Shown: one piece after another, positions 26,039-34,507 of the stretch
How positions within the stretch are numbered: position 1 is the stretch's first letter
Layout of the letters: the number at the start of each line of letters is the position of its first letter
Assembly: GCA_045589595.1 (NCBI GenBank)
Contig: JAZNPK010000032.1
Location: forward strand, 191,538 to 255,537
Source of the DNA: SIG77 sp045589595
Lineage (GTDB): Bacteria > Verrucomicrobiota > Lentisphaeria > Victivallales > UBA1829
DNA: 64,000 nucleotides
Reading direction: 5' to 3'
Notes under the pieces: model-generated
Databases searched by the model: none
Told to the model about the DNA's origin: nothing
The model's input: only the letters and a program-made list of their open reading frames with translations
Translations under genes and position numbers: made by a program

Positions 26039-26770
26039 TCAGCTTTTTAATACTTTCTTTGTTGCTGAAAGAATTTTCCATAACCATTTTGCGTGATTAT
26101 CGCAGAAAATGTAAAGGGATTTACGCATTTTTTGATATGGCGTCAGCCAGGAACCGTTAAAGTGGTGAATCGTATGGGTGTTTTCTGTCAGATGGTGCAG
26201 CTTGAAATCACGGTAGCTTTTCGGACAGAAATATTCCATGGGATACATAACGATAATTCCCTTGTGCTCCTGATATGTGTTGTTCAGCAAAAAACCATCC
26301 TTTACAAGATTGTTTGTGATAATTGCAACATTGGTCGTCAGATCCGGGGTGCCGTCAGCCTTCAGAAAATGACGATCCTTGTAATATTCCAGTTCCCGTT
26401 CTGCCCATTTTCCATTTTTTTCGCTTGCCATGATGCCGGTAGGGACAGCTTCCGCGCTTTCAAAGCCGGAAAATGCCGGGTGGATCAGAAAACGGTCCAG
26501 CGGTTTCAGCACTTCCACATCGGTATCCATATAGATGCCGCCGTACTGATAAAGCACCCATAACCGGACATAATCGGTCACGAAAGCGAATTTCTTTGCG
26601 TCGTATGCTTCTTTGATGTAAGGATTGCTGTTGAGGTCAAAATTTTCTTCATTCCACAGTTTCAATTCATAATCCGGACAATATTTTTTCCACGACGCAA
26701 TACATTTTTGCGCCAGCGGCGGCAGCGGTTTCCCGCCGAACCAGCAATAGTGAATGATTTTCGGGATCAT
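26039..26770 (-). CDS. GT32-type glycosyltransferase (capsular polysaccharide synthesis family)
   Basis: The protein has 243 aa. It starts with the typical PKIIHYCWFGGKPLPPLAQKCI and ELKLWNEENFD, has FVTDYVRLWVLYQYGGIYMDTDVEVL with the DXD metal/nucleotide site (about residue 82), and TGPxx-like HHFNGSW near the end. It corresponds to the Gly_transf_sug (OCH1/TcdA-like) fold. Overlaps the flippase stop by ATGA (26767-26770). Confidence 0.87.
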   Translation of the reverse strand: MIPKIIHYCWFGGKPLPPLAQKCIASWKKYCPDYELKLWNEENFDLNSNPYIKEAYDAKKFAFVTDYVRLWVLYQYGGIYMDTDVEVLKPLDRFLIHPAFSGFESAEAVPTGIMASEKNGKWAERELEYYKDRHFLKADGTPDLTTNVAIITNNLVKDGFLLNNTYQEHKGIIVMYPMEYFCPKSYRDFKLHHLTENTHTIHHFNGSWLTPYQKMRKSLYIFCDNHAKWLWKILSATKKVLKS

Positions 26771-28236
26771 ATCGTCTCTGCTCCTTTAACTTTCTGCAAT
26801 TTCAGTTTTATCTGTCCCATGATCCATAGTGCAGTGCAGTTCCTGCACAGCAGCAGAATTGCTCCATACAGAATACAGCCGATCACGATCGCGGTGACCC
26901 ATTTTGCGGGGAATGGCGGCAGCAATGTTTGAAATGTGTATAATGCCGCCCATACGGCTCCGCCAGTCAGTAATGCCGGTAATTGATCCTGAAATTGCCA
27001 TTTGAGTTTATAGTTCAGATAAATATGATTGAATGGAATCTGTACCAGCCAGTGGAAGATGCCGTTCAGAAGCACGGTATAAGCAATCATTTTGACCCCA
27101 AATGGAATTGCAATGATCAAAGTAGTAAATTCCATTGATTTCCGTATTGATTCAATATAGAAGCATTGTGAACTCAACCCCTTTGCTTTCAGCCCTTCCA
27201 TTGCAATATAGTTCTGGGGATGAAGCAGATAAGTTAACGCAAAAATATTCAGATAGAAAACCGCGGGCAGCCATTTATCTGTCAGCAGAAAAGAGATCAG
27301 ATCGGGAGCAACAGCAATGAACAGCACAAGTACCGGCACAGTCAGTATCATACAGAGCCGTGTTGTCTTCCGGACCTGTTCAACCAGGTTTTCCGGATCA
27401 TCCTGCTTTTCTGAAAAGACAGGCAGTGCTACGGATTGAAGAACTTGTCCAAAAACGCTCATAAAAGTACCCGGAAATAATTTACCCCGGTCAAAATATG
27501 CCAGTTCAGATGGATTTCCGACCTTCCCGATAAGAATGCCGCGGATATCCATAAACAGAGTTACCACAAGACTTGAAAGGAAAATTTTTGACCCGAAGGA
27601 AAAAAGAGATTTCAGACGCTGAACACAAAATGAAAATTCCGGTCGCCACTTTACTCTGAAAAACAGAAATACCATTGTCAGAATGGAATGGAGCAGATGG
27701 TAATAAACAATTGCCCACAGTCCAAAACCATAAAGTGCAAAACCGACACCAGCTACACCGCTCAACAGGGCAGAATACAAATTTGCGATGAAAATATTGC
27801 GGAAATCCAGTTGTTTTGTTGCATAAGCCACCTGCAATGCCATAATCGCATTCGGTATTAAAATCAATGCCAGAACTCTTAACGGCATTACAAGGACCGG
27901 CATGGAAAAACATGCTGCGATCGGCGGCGCGCAAAACCAGAGAATGCCGTACAGCAGAGCCACCATCCCCATGGAAAACAGAAAAACCGTTGAAAAATCC
28001 AGCCCGTCTGCATTTTTCTTCTGGATCAATGCCGTGTTGAAGCCGCCGATTACAAAGACCTGAGCAAGAGAAACAAAGATTTGCAGAAGTGCGACCGCTC
28101 CGAAATCTTCCGGCGGCAGAAGTCTTGCCAGCAGGATCGAAACGATCAGCGCGATCAATGTTACAGATGTCCGCTCCAGAAATTTCCACAGAACGGCAAA
28201 GCCAATGACTTTCGGGGTATAACCGGCAGTTGTCAT
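26767..28236 (-). CDS. Polysaccharide flippase of the MOP superfamily (Wzx-like)
   Basis: The protein has 489 aa. The start at 28236 gives an ATGA overlap with the preceding gene and an N-terminus (MTTAGYTPKVIGFAVLWKFLERTS) typical of these exporters; the longer frame would add 28 polar residues. It has about 14 membrane helices with the GAVALLQIFVSLAQVFVIGGFNTALIQ segment usual in this family. It moves the undecaprenyl-linked repeat unit across the inner membrane. Confidence 0.88.
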   Translation of the reverse strand: MTTAGYTPKVIGFAVLWKFLERTSVTLIALIVSILLARLLPPEDFGAVALLQIFVSLAQVFVIGGFNTALIQKKNADGLDFSTVFLFSMGMVALLYGILWFCAPPIAACFSMPVLVMPLRVLALILIPNAIMALQVAYATKQLDFRNIFIANLYSALLSGVAGVGFALYGFGLWAIVYYHLLHSILTMVFLFFRVKWRPEFSFCVQRLKSLFSFGSKIFLSSLVVTLFMDIRGILIGKVGNPSELAYFDRGKLFPGTFMSVFGQVLQSVALPVFSEKQDDPENLVEQVRKTTRLCMILTVPVLVLFIAVAPDLISFLLTDKWLPAVFYLNIFALTYLLHPQNYIAMEGLKAKGLSSQCFYIESIRKSMEFTTLIIAIPFGVKMIAYTVLLNGIFHWLVQIPFNHIYLNYKLKWQFQDQLPALLTGGAVWAALYTFQTLLPPFPAKWVTAIVIGCILYGAILLLCRNCTALWIMGQIKLKLQKVKGAETI

Positions 28237-29474
28237 GATGTCCGTCCCCGTTTCTTTATTTTTTTGCGTATCTGCACGATTTTGAAGGTAATCGGATAAG
28301 GCAGGATACTTTTCAGCCACGATCGCAGGGAGAAGCCGGGTTGCGGCGGGACAAAACGGCTGATCAATGTTTTGATCGCTGCTCCGTTTTTAAATGCGGC
28401 AAAAAAAGCATCCCGATCAGGATTGCCGGAACGGTGTGAATTATAGCAGGCTTGATATTTTTCAATGTCCGAAACGCTGCATGGCAAAAGATCCATATAT
28501 GTCCGGAGATCATTCATCAGTTGCTGTGCCTTTGTCGTGTTGGCTATTACCGTGGAATAGTGGCGATGATCGCAGATATCCGGAAAAACTGCGTTGAACC
28601 CGTTGAAATCCGCGATCGTAAAGTCGCAGCAGCGCGTCCGGTGCCGGAATGAACAGTTTTCCATGCAGGAGGTGTTATGGCACAACTGATTCAGAAAGAA
28701 ATTGTTATAGTCGTCGATCAAGATATTCCGGTGTCTGCCGGATTCATACGCCAGGTGGGAGACATATCTTTCTTCTAATTTCGGATACGATGTCTTTTGC
28801 TTCCATCGGAATGTGTAGGATTTGAGTCTGTCATCCCTGCGGTCGCAGGATTGTTCCAGACAGGCTGAAAACACATCCGGGCTGCCCACACCATGGCAAA
28901 TAAAGTCGATCAGATAAAGTTTTTTATCCGGAGCCCCGGATCTGCTGATAAAATTCCGCAGACCGGCAATTTGGCAGGGGGTACCGGAATAAACGACCAC
29001 ACAGCCGGAAACAAGAAAATCCCTGACTTCACGGAATGTCTGTTCCGCATCGCTCTGGATATATTTTGATTTTTGGAAGATCACAATATCTTCCAGCCGT
29101 TCAACGCTCCGGTGGACCACACGCGCGCGGGTGTCCCACGCCGCACCGAAATAACGGATCTGTTCCCCGTGATGATGTTCCGTGATCGTCCGGCAGATTT
29201 CGTAAAATGCTCCGCCGGATGTGCTGTTCTGCCAGACGGTACGATCCTTCGTGATCGCTGCCGCAGCAATCTCCGGTTCATAATATTCCGGCGGCGTCTG
29301 AAGCGGACAGACCAGATTGCATTTTCCGCAGTGAATACACTTTGCTGTATCAACGACCGGTTTCAGAAAACCATCTTCATCTTTCTGAAGCAGAATGCAT
29401 TGAACCGGACATGCCGCCATACAGGCAGAACAACCGGTACAACGAACCGTTTCTGTTTGCAAAACATTGTTCAT
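28233..29474 (-). CDS. Ferredoxin-FrhB/FdhB-type Fe-S protein (coenzyme F420 hydrogenase beta-subunit family)
   Basis: The protein has 413 aa. Residues about 12-50 hold two 4Fe-4S motifs (CTGCSACMAACPVQC and CIHCGKCNLVCP). The rest is the FrhB_FdhB N/C domain pair (TSGGAFYEICRTI, VVYSGTPCQIAGLRNFI, DFICHGVGSPDVF) plus more cysteines (CMENCSFRHRTRCCDFTIADF). Relatives include F420-reducing hydrogenase subunits, but this short form occurs in polysaccharide loci beside pyruvyl transferases. The redox reaction there is not established. ATGA overlaps on both sides tie it to the pyruvyl transferase and the flippase. Confidence 0.85.
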   Translation of the reverse strand: MNNVLQTETVRCTGCSACMAACPVQCILLQKDEDGFLKPVVDTAKCIHCGKCNLVCPLQTPPEYYEPEIAAAAITKDRTVWQNSTSGGAFYEICRTITEHHHGEQIRYFGAAWDTRARVVHRSVERLEDIVIFQKSKYIQSDAEQTFREVRDFLVSGCVVVYSGTPCQIAGLRNFISRSGAPDKKLYLIDFICHGVGSPDVFSACLEQSCDRRDDRLKSYTFRWKQKTSYPKLEERYVSHLAYESGRHRNILIDDYNNFFLNQLCHNTSCMENCSFRHRTRCCDFTIADFNGFNAVFPDICDHRHYSTVIANTTKAQQLMNDLRTYMDLLPCSVSDIEKYQACYNSHRSGNPDRDAFFAAFKNGAAIKTLISRFVPPQPGFSLRSWLKSILPYPITFKIVQIRKKIKKRGRTS

Positions 29475-30577
29475 GAGCGTAATGCTCCTTCCAGATAAGC
29501 GATGGACTGCTTCCGTTCCGCAGATAAAGCAGAGTGGATCTGTTCCATATCCAAAGTCTGCTGTGGCAATGGCGTTTCAGCCGACGGGATCAGTCTGCCG
29601 TATAACCCAAGCATCCCCGCAAGATTGTCAACTCTTGAATTCTGATTGATGGGATCATCATCCGCAAAACGGTAAAAGAAATAGAAATCTTTTTTGAAAT
29701 TGACAGAAAATGCCATGCCGTGGAATGAATCCGTAAAGACCTTTTCTGCGTCCCGTATCAAACCGAGAAATAAATCCGGTGTCATATAGGCACAAAATTC
29801 ATCCGCATATCCGGAAAATATCGTATGCGGAGAACTGATCACCAGTTTTTTGCCCTCACGGTCTGCAATTTTGCGCACATATTCTGCATGCCACAGATTT
29901 TTGCCAAGCAAATAACAGAAAATCACATTTTCATTTCTTTTTCCCGGCAACTTCATCATCTTCAGCCATTCGTCCGCAGTAAATAACAGCGTGGGATCCA
30001 AAACTACAGGGACGTTCAGACCGAAATCCTGTTTCAATATCTCCGCCCCCTTCCGCTCCCGGATCGAAAGCGCATCAAAAGTCGCCAATGCTTTCCGGTA
30101 AAGCGGTTTCTGATGTTCCGGAATGGAAAGCAATCCCAGACTCGGTGCGTAGGCGATCCGCTTTTTTTCAGGTGCAGTAAAAGTCAGAAGATACGCTTCG
30201 TCCAGACAGCATGGCGACCAAACTTGATCACTGCCGCAAACAAATATGTCGAAACATTTGTTCATGCTTTCCAGTTTGCTGAAGTCATAAAACTGTTTAA
30301 TTGCCATATATTTTTTTCGCAACCGATAGTAATGCATCCCATAACGGATTTGTACCGATTTTGGCAAAAGACAATAGAATTGTTTCAGGCAAATACGCAA
30401 GATGCCCTTCCAAAAACTGTATTTCATTCTTGCCTGATAGTCAATGATCAGAACGGGAAAACCGGAACGGCGAATTATGGTCTGAAGCGCCAGTGCCTGC
30501 AAAAAGCTGCCCACATTCAAACCATAATGCCACGTCATGATCCCGACGCGCTGTTTTCTAAAATCTTCAGCGTTCAC
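29471..30577 (-). CDS. Polysaccharide pyruvyl transferase family protein
   Basis: The protein has 368 aa from a GTG at 30577. It shows the WcaK/CsaB-type fold: GIMTWHYGLNVGSFLQALALQ, DIFVCGSDQVWSP, SIRERKGAEIL, PVVLDPTLLF, and VFTDSFHGMAFSVNF near the C-terminus (conserved SxHGM). It attaches a pyruvate ketal from phosphoenolpyruvate to a sugar in the repeat unit. Its 5' end overlaps a 33-codon dehydrogenase remnant. Coupled to the FrhB-like gene by ATGA. Confidence 0.88.
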   Translation of the reverse strand: MNAEDFRKQRVGIMTWHYGLNVGSFLQALALQTIIRRSGFPVLIIDYQARMKYSFWKGILRICLKQFYCLLPKSVQIRYGMHYYRLRKKYMAIKQFYDFSKLESMNKCFDIFVCGSDQVWSPCCLDEAYLLTFTAPEKKRIAYAPSLGLLSIPEHQKPLYRKALATFDALSIRERKGAEILKQDFGLNVPVVLDPTLLFTADEWLKMMKLPGKRNENVIFCYLLGKNLWHAEYVRKIADREGKKLVISSPHTIFSGYADEFCAYMTPDLFLGLIRDAEKVFTDSFHGMAFSVNFKKDFYFFYRFADDDPINQNSRVDNLAGMLGLYGRLIPSAETPLPQQTLDMEQIHSALSAERKQSIAYLEGALRS

Positions 30578-30665
30578 TGTAACTCCCTGAAATTCTCTTT
30601 TTACCGGAAAATACCGCAGAAGTCAAGCCGATGTAACCCAAACCCATAAAACAGGCATTCATCAT
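30567..30665 (-). pseudogene. N-terminal remnant of a WecC-like nucleotide-sugar dehydrogenase
   Basis: A 32-codon frame begins at tandem ATGs (30660-30665) with AGGAG 5 nt upstream. It encodes CFMGLGYIGLTSAVFSG, the dinucleotide-binding start (GxGYxGL) of UDP-ManNAc dehydrogenases, then diverges and stops at 30567 inside the pyruvyl transferase start. All catalytic parts are gone. The normal partner of wecB is wecC, and wecB is 1.3 kb upstream, so this is most simply the 5' end of a deleted wecC. The retained ribosome site might still feed translation into the overlapping GTG start. Confidence 0.65.
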
Positions 30666-30694
30666 GTTTACTCCTCTCGTTTCCAAATCCAAAC

Positions 30695-31984
30695 TTAAAG
30701 ACGCTCATCCGTTATTTCCACCGGAAGAACACCTTTGATGTCAAAAACAACTGCTCCGTCTTTCAGACAGTTTTTCAAGTCCATATTCAAAAATTCCCTA
30801 TGCGCCACCGCAAGAACCGCCGCATCATATTTTTCTTCCGGCAGAACCTGTGTTGAATTCAGAGAATAATACTGCTGCACGTCTTCCGGCTTCGCCCAGG
30901 GATCAAAAATATCCACTTCACAACCGAAATCCTGCAGTTCCCGCGCCACATCCACCGCATGACTGTTCCGGATGTCCGTACAATTTTCCTTGAATGTGAT
31001 ACCGAGCTGCAAGATCCTGGAACCCAATATCTTGTGTCCTTTGCGGATCATGCGCTTCACCACACGCTCCGCCACATATCTGCCCATACCGTCGTTGATG
31101 CGTCTGCCCGCAAGGATCACTTCCGGCAGATACCCCAGCGATTGCGCTTTGTGCGTCAGATAGTAGGGATCGACTCCGATACAATGTCCGCCCACCAGAC
31201 CCGGCGTGAATTTCAGAAAATTCCATTTCGTGGAGGCGGCTTCCAGCACTTCCTGCGTATCGATCCCGATCAGATGAAAGATCTTCGCCAGTTCATTCAC
31301 AAAGGCGATGTTCAGATCACGCTGACTGTTCTCGATCACTTTTGCCGCTTCCGCGACCTTGATGGAACTGGCGCAGTGTGTCCCGTTTTCAAGGATCGAA
31401 CGGTACAGCAGATCCAGAGTGTCCCGTGTTTCTTCCGTGGAACCGGAGACGATTTTGCAGATCTTTTCCAGACGGTGCAGTTTGTCGCCGGGATTGATCC
31501 GCTCCGGACTGTATCCGCAGAAGAAATCTTTGTTGAAAATCAGACCGGAATATTTTTCCAGTACCGGCACACAATCCTCTTCCGTACATCCGGGATAGAC
31601 CGTGCTTTCGTAAACAACGATCGAACCCGGTTTCATAACGCTGCCCACTGTTTCGCTGGCTGCCAGAAGCAGACTCAGATCGGGGCGGTTGAACTTGTCG
31701 ACCGGCGTGGGAACGGTCACAATAAAAATATCACATTCCTTCAGATCCTGTGTGTTTCCGGTGAAGGAAAGATTTTTTGCCAACGCCGTACTGAGGGCAT
31801 CGGGAGAGACTTCCTGCGTTTCATCAATGCCCTGCAGAAGAGATTCCAGACGTTCCGCTTTCCGGTCGAAGCCGATGGTTTTGAACTTTTTGCTGAAGGC
31901 GACCGCAAGGGGCAGCCCCACATAGCCCAACCCGATGACTGCAAGCCGGATCGTTTTCCGTCTGATCTTTTCCGCAGTATTCAT
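30695..31984 (-). CDS. UDP-N-acetylhexosamine 6-dehydrogenase (TviB/WbpO type)
   Basis: The protein has 429 aa. The start at 31984 gives an ATGA overlap with wecB; the longer frame adds 10 residues. Motifs are LAVIGLGYVGLPLAVAFS (NAD), VTVPTPVDKFNRPDL, YESTVYPGCTEEDCVPVLE, FFCGYSPERINPGDK and the catalytic cysteine in GLVGGHCIGVDPYYL (about residue 265). The whole reads like TviB/WbpO/Cap8L enzymes, which oxidise UDP-GlcNAc or UDP-GalNAc to the uronic acid. It fits with the WbpP/TviC-like 4-epimerase just upstream. Confidence 0.9.
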   Translation of the reverse strand: MNTAEKIRRKTIRLAVIGLGYVGLPLAVAFSKKFKTIGFDRKAERLESLLQGIDETQEVSPDALSTALAKNLSFTGNTQDLKECDIFIVTVPTPVDKFNRPDLSLLLAASETVGSVMKPGSIVVYESTVYPGCTEEDCVPVLEKYSGLIFNKDFFCGYSPERINPGDKLHRLEKICKIVSGSTEETRDTLDLLYRSILENGTHCASSIKVAEAAKVIENSQRDLNIAFVNELAKIFHLIGIDTQEVLEAASTKWNFLKFTPGLVGGHCIGVDPYYLTHKAQSLGYLPEVILAGRRINDGMGRYVAERVVKRMIRKGHKILGSRILQLGITFKENCTDIRNSHAVDVARELQDFGCEVDIFDPWAKPEDVQQYYSLNSTQVLPEEKYDAAVLAVAHREFLNMDLKNCLKDGAVVFDIKGVLPVEITDERL

Positions 31985-33132
31985 GAACGCAGCGCCTCCA
32001 GGATCCGGGGGCACGCCATACCGTCGCCGTAGGGATTGACTGCCTGACTCATGGCATTATAGTGGACAGGATCGTCCAGCAGCAGAGAAACTTCCGATAC
32101 GATTTTATCAAAGTCCGTTCCCACCAGTTTGACCGTTCCCGCTTTCAGCGCTTCGGGGCGTTCTGTCGTGTCGCGCATGACCAGTACCGGCTTGCCCAGA
32201 CCGGGCGCTTCTTCCTGGATCCCGCCGGAATCGGTCAGGACGATCGTACTCTTTTCCATCAGAAATACGAACGGCAGATAATCCAGCGGCTCAATGAAAA
32301 ACATATTGGACGGCGGTTCCGCACCGAAAACTTCGCTGATGGGTTTGCGGACATTGGGATTCAGGTGCATGGGATAAACAAAATCAACATCCGGATATTT
32401 TCCGTTCAGATGGCGGATGGCGGAACACATGGAAAGGAAGCCGTCTCCGAAATTTTCACGGCGGTGTCCTGTGATGAGGACCAGCTTTCTGCCGCTCTGC
32501 AAACGGTTTACATCATAACCCGCCCCCATCAGTTGCGCGGTCAGATCCATCTGCATGGAATCGGAACTTTTCAATTTCTGCGTAACCATGTGCAGCGCAT
32601 CGATCACCGTATTCCCTGTCACAAAAATTTTGTTGTCCGCCACATTTTCCTGAAGCAGATTGCTTCTGCTCAGTTCCGTGGGGGAAAAGTGATAAGCCGC
32701 GATCCTGCCGGTGATCTGCCGGTTCAGTTCTTCGGGCCACGGACTGTAAAGATCGTGGGTCCGCAATCCCGCTTCCACATGTCCCACGGGGATCTGCTTG
32801 TAAAAAGATGCCAGTGCCGCCGCAGTGGATGTGGTGGTGTCGCCGTGAACAAGAACAGCATCGGGTTTCGCTTCTTCCAGCACATCCCGCATCCCGGTCA
32901 GAACACGGGCGGTCACATCGTACAGATCCTGACCGGCTTTCATGATGTTCAGGTCGTAATCCGGTTGAATATCAAAGAGATGCAGTACCTGATCCAGCAT
33001 TTGCCGGTGCTGACCGGTAACGCAGACGATCGTTTGAAAATGCTCCGGTTCCGCCTGAAATGCTTTGACCAGAGGTGCCATTTTGATGGCTTCCGGCCGT
33101 GTCCCGAACACAAGCATGATTTTTTTTGTCAT
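31981..33132 (-). CDS. wecB: UDP-N-acetylglucosamine 2-epimerase (non-hydrolysing)
   Basis: The protein has 383 aa. It shows the full signature: MLVFGTRPEAIKMAPL, VCVTGQHRQMLD, VHGDTTTSTAAALASFY, VGHVEAGLRTHD, ITGHRRENFGDG, YPMHLNPNVRKP and LTDSGGIQEEAPGLGKPVLVMRDTTERPE. It interconverts UDP-GlcNAc and UDP-ManNAc. AAAGG is 9 nt before ATG. First gene of the downstream transcript. Its usual partner WecC is only a fragment here. Confidence 0.95.
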   Translation of the reverse strand: MTKKIMLVFGTRPEAIKMAPLVKAFQAEPEHFQTIVCVTGQHRQMLDQVLHLFDIQPDYDLNIMKAGQDLYDVTARVLTGMRDVLEEAKPDAVLVHGDTTTSTAAALASFYKQIPVGHVEAGLRTHDLYSPWPEELNRQITGRIAAYHFSPTELSRSNLLQENVADNKIFVTGNTVIDALHMVTQKLKSSDSMQMDLTAQLMGAGYDVNRLQSGRKLVLITGHRRENFGDGFLSMCSAIRHLNGKYPDVDFVYPMHLNPNVRKPISEVFGAEPPSNMFFIEPLDYLPFVFLMEKSTIVLTDSGGIQEEAPGLGKPVLVMRDTTERPEALKAGTVKLVGTDFDKIVSEVSLLLDDPVHYNAMSQAVNPYGDGMACPRILEALRS

Positions 33133-33197
33133 GAAAGAAAACCTTTCTTCACGGTTTCAGGCGTACGCGCCCCTGTAAGAATAAATATATACCTACT

Positions 33198-33225
33198 AAT
33201 ATATACGCGAAGGAAGATTTTGCAA
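33198..33225 (-). promoter_or_regulatory. Promoter of wecB and the polysaccharide genes below it
   Basis: Minus strand TTGCAA (33220-33225), 16 bp spacer, TATATT (33198-33203). A second TATATT-like hexamer lies ~13 bp downstream in an A/T-rich stretch (33181-33206). The start codon is 66 bp away. Confidence 0.65.
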
Positions 33226-33275
33226 GGCTGAAACAGCCGGTACGGCAAGATTTCAGGGAAAAAACAGAAAAAGGG

Positions 33276-34265
33276 TCAGGGGGTCTGATTTTTGAAATAC
33301 CAGGCAACAGTCTCTTTCAAACCGCTTCTGATGCTGTGCGCCGGGGAATAACCCAACAGCGTCTGCGCCCTCGAAATGTCCGCAAGACTGTGGGGGATAT
33401 CGCCCTGCCGGTTTGCGGCAAATCGGGGTTCGATGCGGCTGACTTCCGGATCATATTCACTCAGAAATTCCCGGATGAGCCGGAACAGTTGAAGCAGATC
33501 CGTCTGCTCCCCGTACGCCACATTGTAAACTTGATCAAGCGCCGCCGGATCATCTGCCAGCAGCGCCAACTGATTCGCCTGAAGGACGTTATCGATATAT
33601 GTGAAATCCCGGCTGCAGGAGCCGTCACCGTAGATCACGGGGCTTTCGTGCCGCATCAGAGCCGATATGAATTTCGGGATCACAGACGCATACGCGCCGG
33701 CAGGGTCCTGACGCCGTCCGAACACATTGAAGTAACGCAGCCCGACAGTATGGATCCCGTAAAGATCACGGAAATTTTTTGCATATAATTCATTGGTGCA
33801 TTTTGTGATGGCATAAGGTGACAGCGGATTGCCGGTTTCAGGTTCAATTTTCGGCAGCGCCGGGTTGTCGCCGTAAACAGAACTGCTGCTGGCATAAACA
33901 AACCGTTTGATTTTTGCCTCCTGCGCTGCAAAAAGCATATTGACAAAGCCGAGTACATTGACCGCCGTGGATGTCATGGGATCTTTCACCGAACGCGGCA
34001 CACTGCCAAGCGCCGCCTGATGCAACACATGATCCATGCCGCGGACGGCATTCCGGCACTGTTCGTAATCCCGGATATCCCCCTCGATCAGCCGGAAACC
34101 GCTGTGGCAGGCAAACGGCGCAAGATTCTCCCGTTTTCCTGTGGAAAAGTTATCCAGAACAGTGACCCGGTTCCCCTGTTTCAGCAGAATTTCCACCAGA
34201 TTGGAGCCGATAAAGCCTGCACCGCCTGTCACCAGAATATTGGAATTTTCAACGATTTTTTTCAC
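33276..34265 (-). CDS. UDP-N-acetylhexosamine(uronate) 4-epimerase, WbpP/TviC-like SDR
   Basis: The protein has 329 aa from the GTG at 34265, chosen over in-frame ATGs further up because AAAGG sits 9 nt before it and the protein then begins MKKIVENSNILVTGG as in homologues. It is an extended SDR: TGGAGFIGSNLVEIL (NAD), the active-site YAITKCTNE (YxxxK) with an upstream SSSSVYG serine, and LRYFNVFGRRQDPAGAYASVIPKF, diagnostic of the WbpP/TviC group. It makes UDP-GalNAc(A) from UDP-GlcNAc(A) for the polysaccharide. Own promoter, upstream of and co-oriented with wecB. Confidence 0.9.
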   Translation of the reverse strand: MKKIVENSNILVTGGAGFIGSNLVEILLKQGNRVTVLDNFSTGKRENLAPFACHSGFRLIEGDIRDYEQCRNAVRGMDHVLHQAALGSVPRSVKDPMTSTAVNVLGFVNMLFAAQEAKIKRFVYASSSSVYGDNPALPKIEPETGNPLSPYAITKCTNELYAKNFRDLYGIHTVGLRYFNVFGRRQDPAGAYASVIPKFISALMRHESPVIYGDGSCSRDFTYIDNVLQANQLALLADDPAALDQVYNVAYGEQTDLLQLFRLIREFLSEYDPEVSRIEPRFAANRQGDIPHSLADISRAQTLLGYSPAHSIRSGLKETVAWYFKNQTP

Positions 34266-34304
34266 GGAACTGCGCCTTTCCTGCATGATGATCATTACAC
34301 AGAC

Positions 34305-34333
34305 AATATATATCCCGGAACGCAAAAATGCAA
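34305..34333 (-). promoter_or_regulatory. Promoter of the 4-epimerase gene
   Basis: Minus strand TTGCAT (34328-34333), 17 bp spacer, TATATT (34305-34310), 40 bp upstream of the GTG. This is the left boundary of the 18-34 kb polysaccharide locus in transcription order. Confidence 0.68.
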
Positions 34334-34454
34334 GGCGGGAACATCGTTTGACGGAATATTTATATTTTCAGAAGAATAAAAATCATCTGCAACATTAATA
34401 AAATAAAAATGTTGCACGAATCCGTCAGAAGATGTTAATGCAAACTTATGAAAC

Positions 34455-34488
34455 ACTGCGGAAAAACAATATGCCGTTCTTCCGCAGT
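34455..34488 (-). terminator. Hairpin after the 34.5-35.6 kb exported-protein gene
   Basis: Stem ACTGCGGAA/TTCCGCAGT (34455-34463 and 34480-34488), 16-nt loop, extended by a few A-T pairs. It lies 20 nt after the stop at 34508. Only a weak T-run (TGTTTC) follows on the minus strand, so termination is plausible rather than certain. A second inverted repeat, TGCAACAT/ATGTTGCA (34388-34395 and 34409-34416), lies 40 bp further on without a T-run. Confidence 0.45.
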
Positions 34489-34507
34489 TTCAGATGCTTT
34501 ATGAAGA

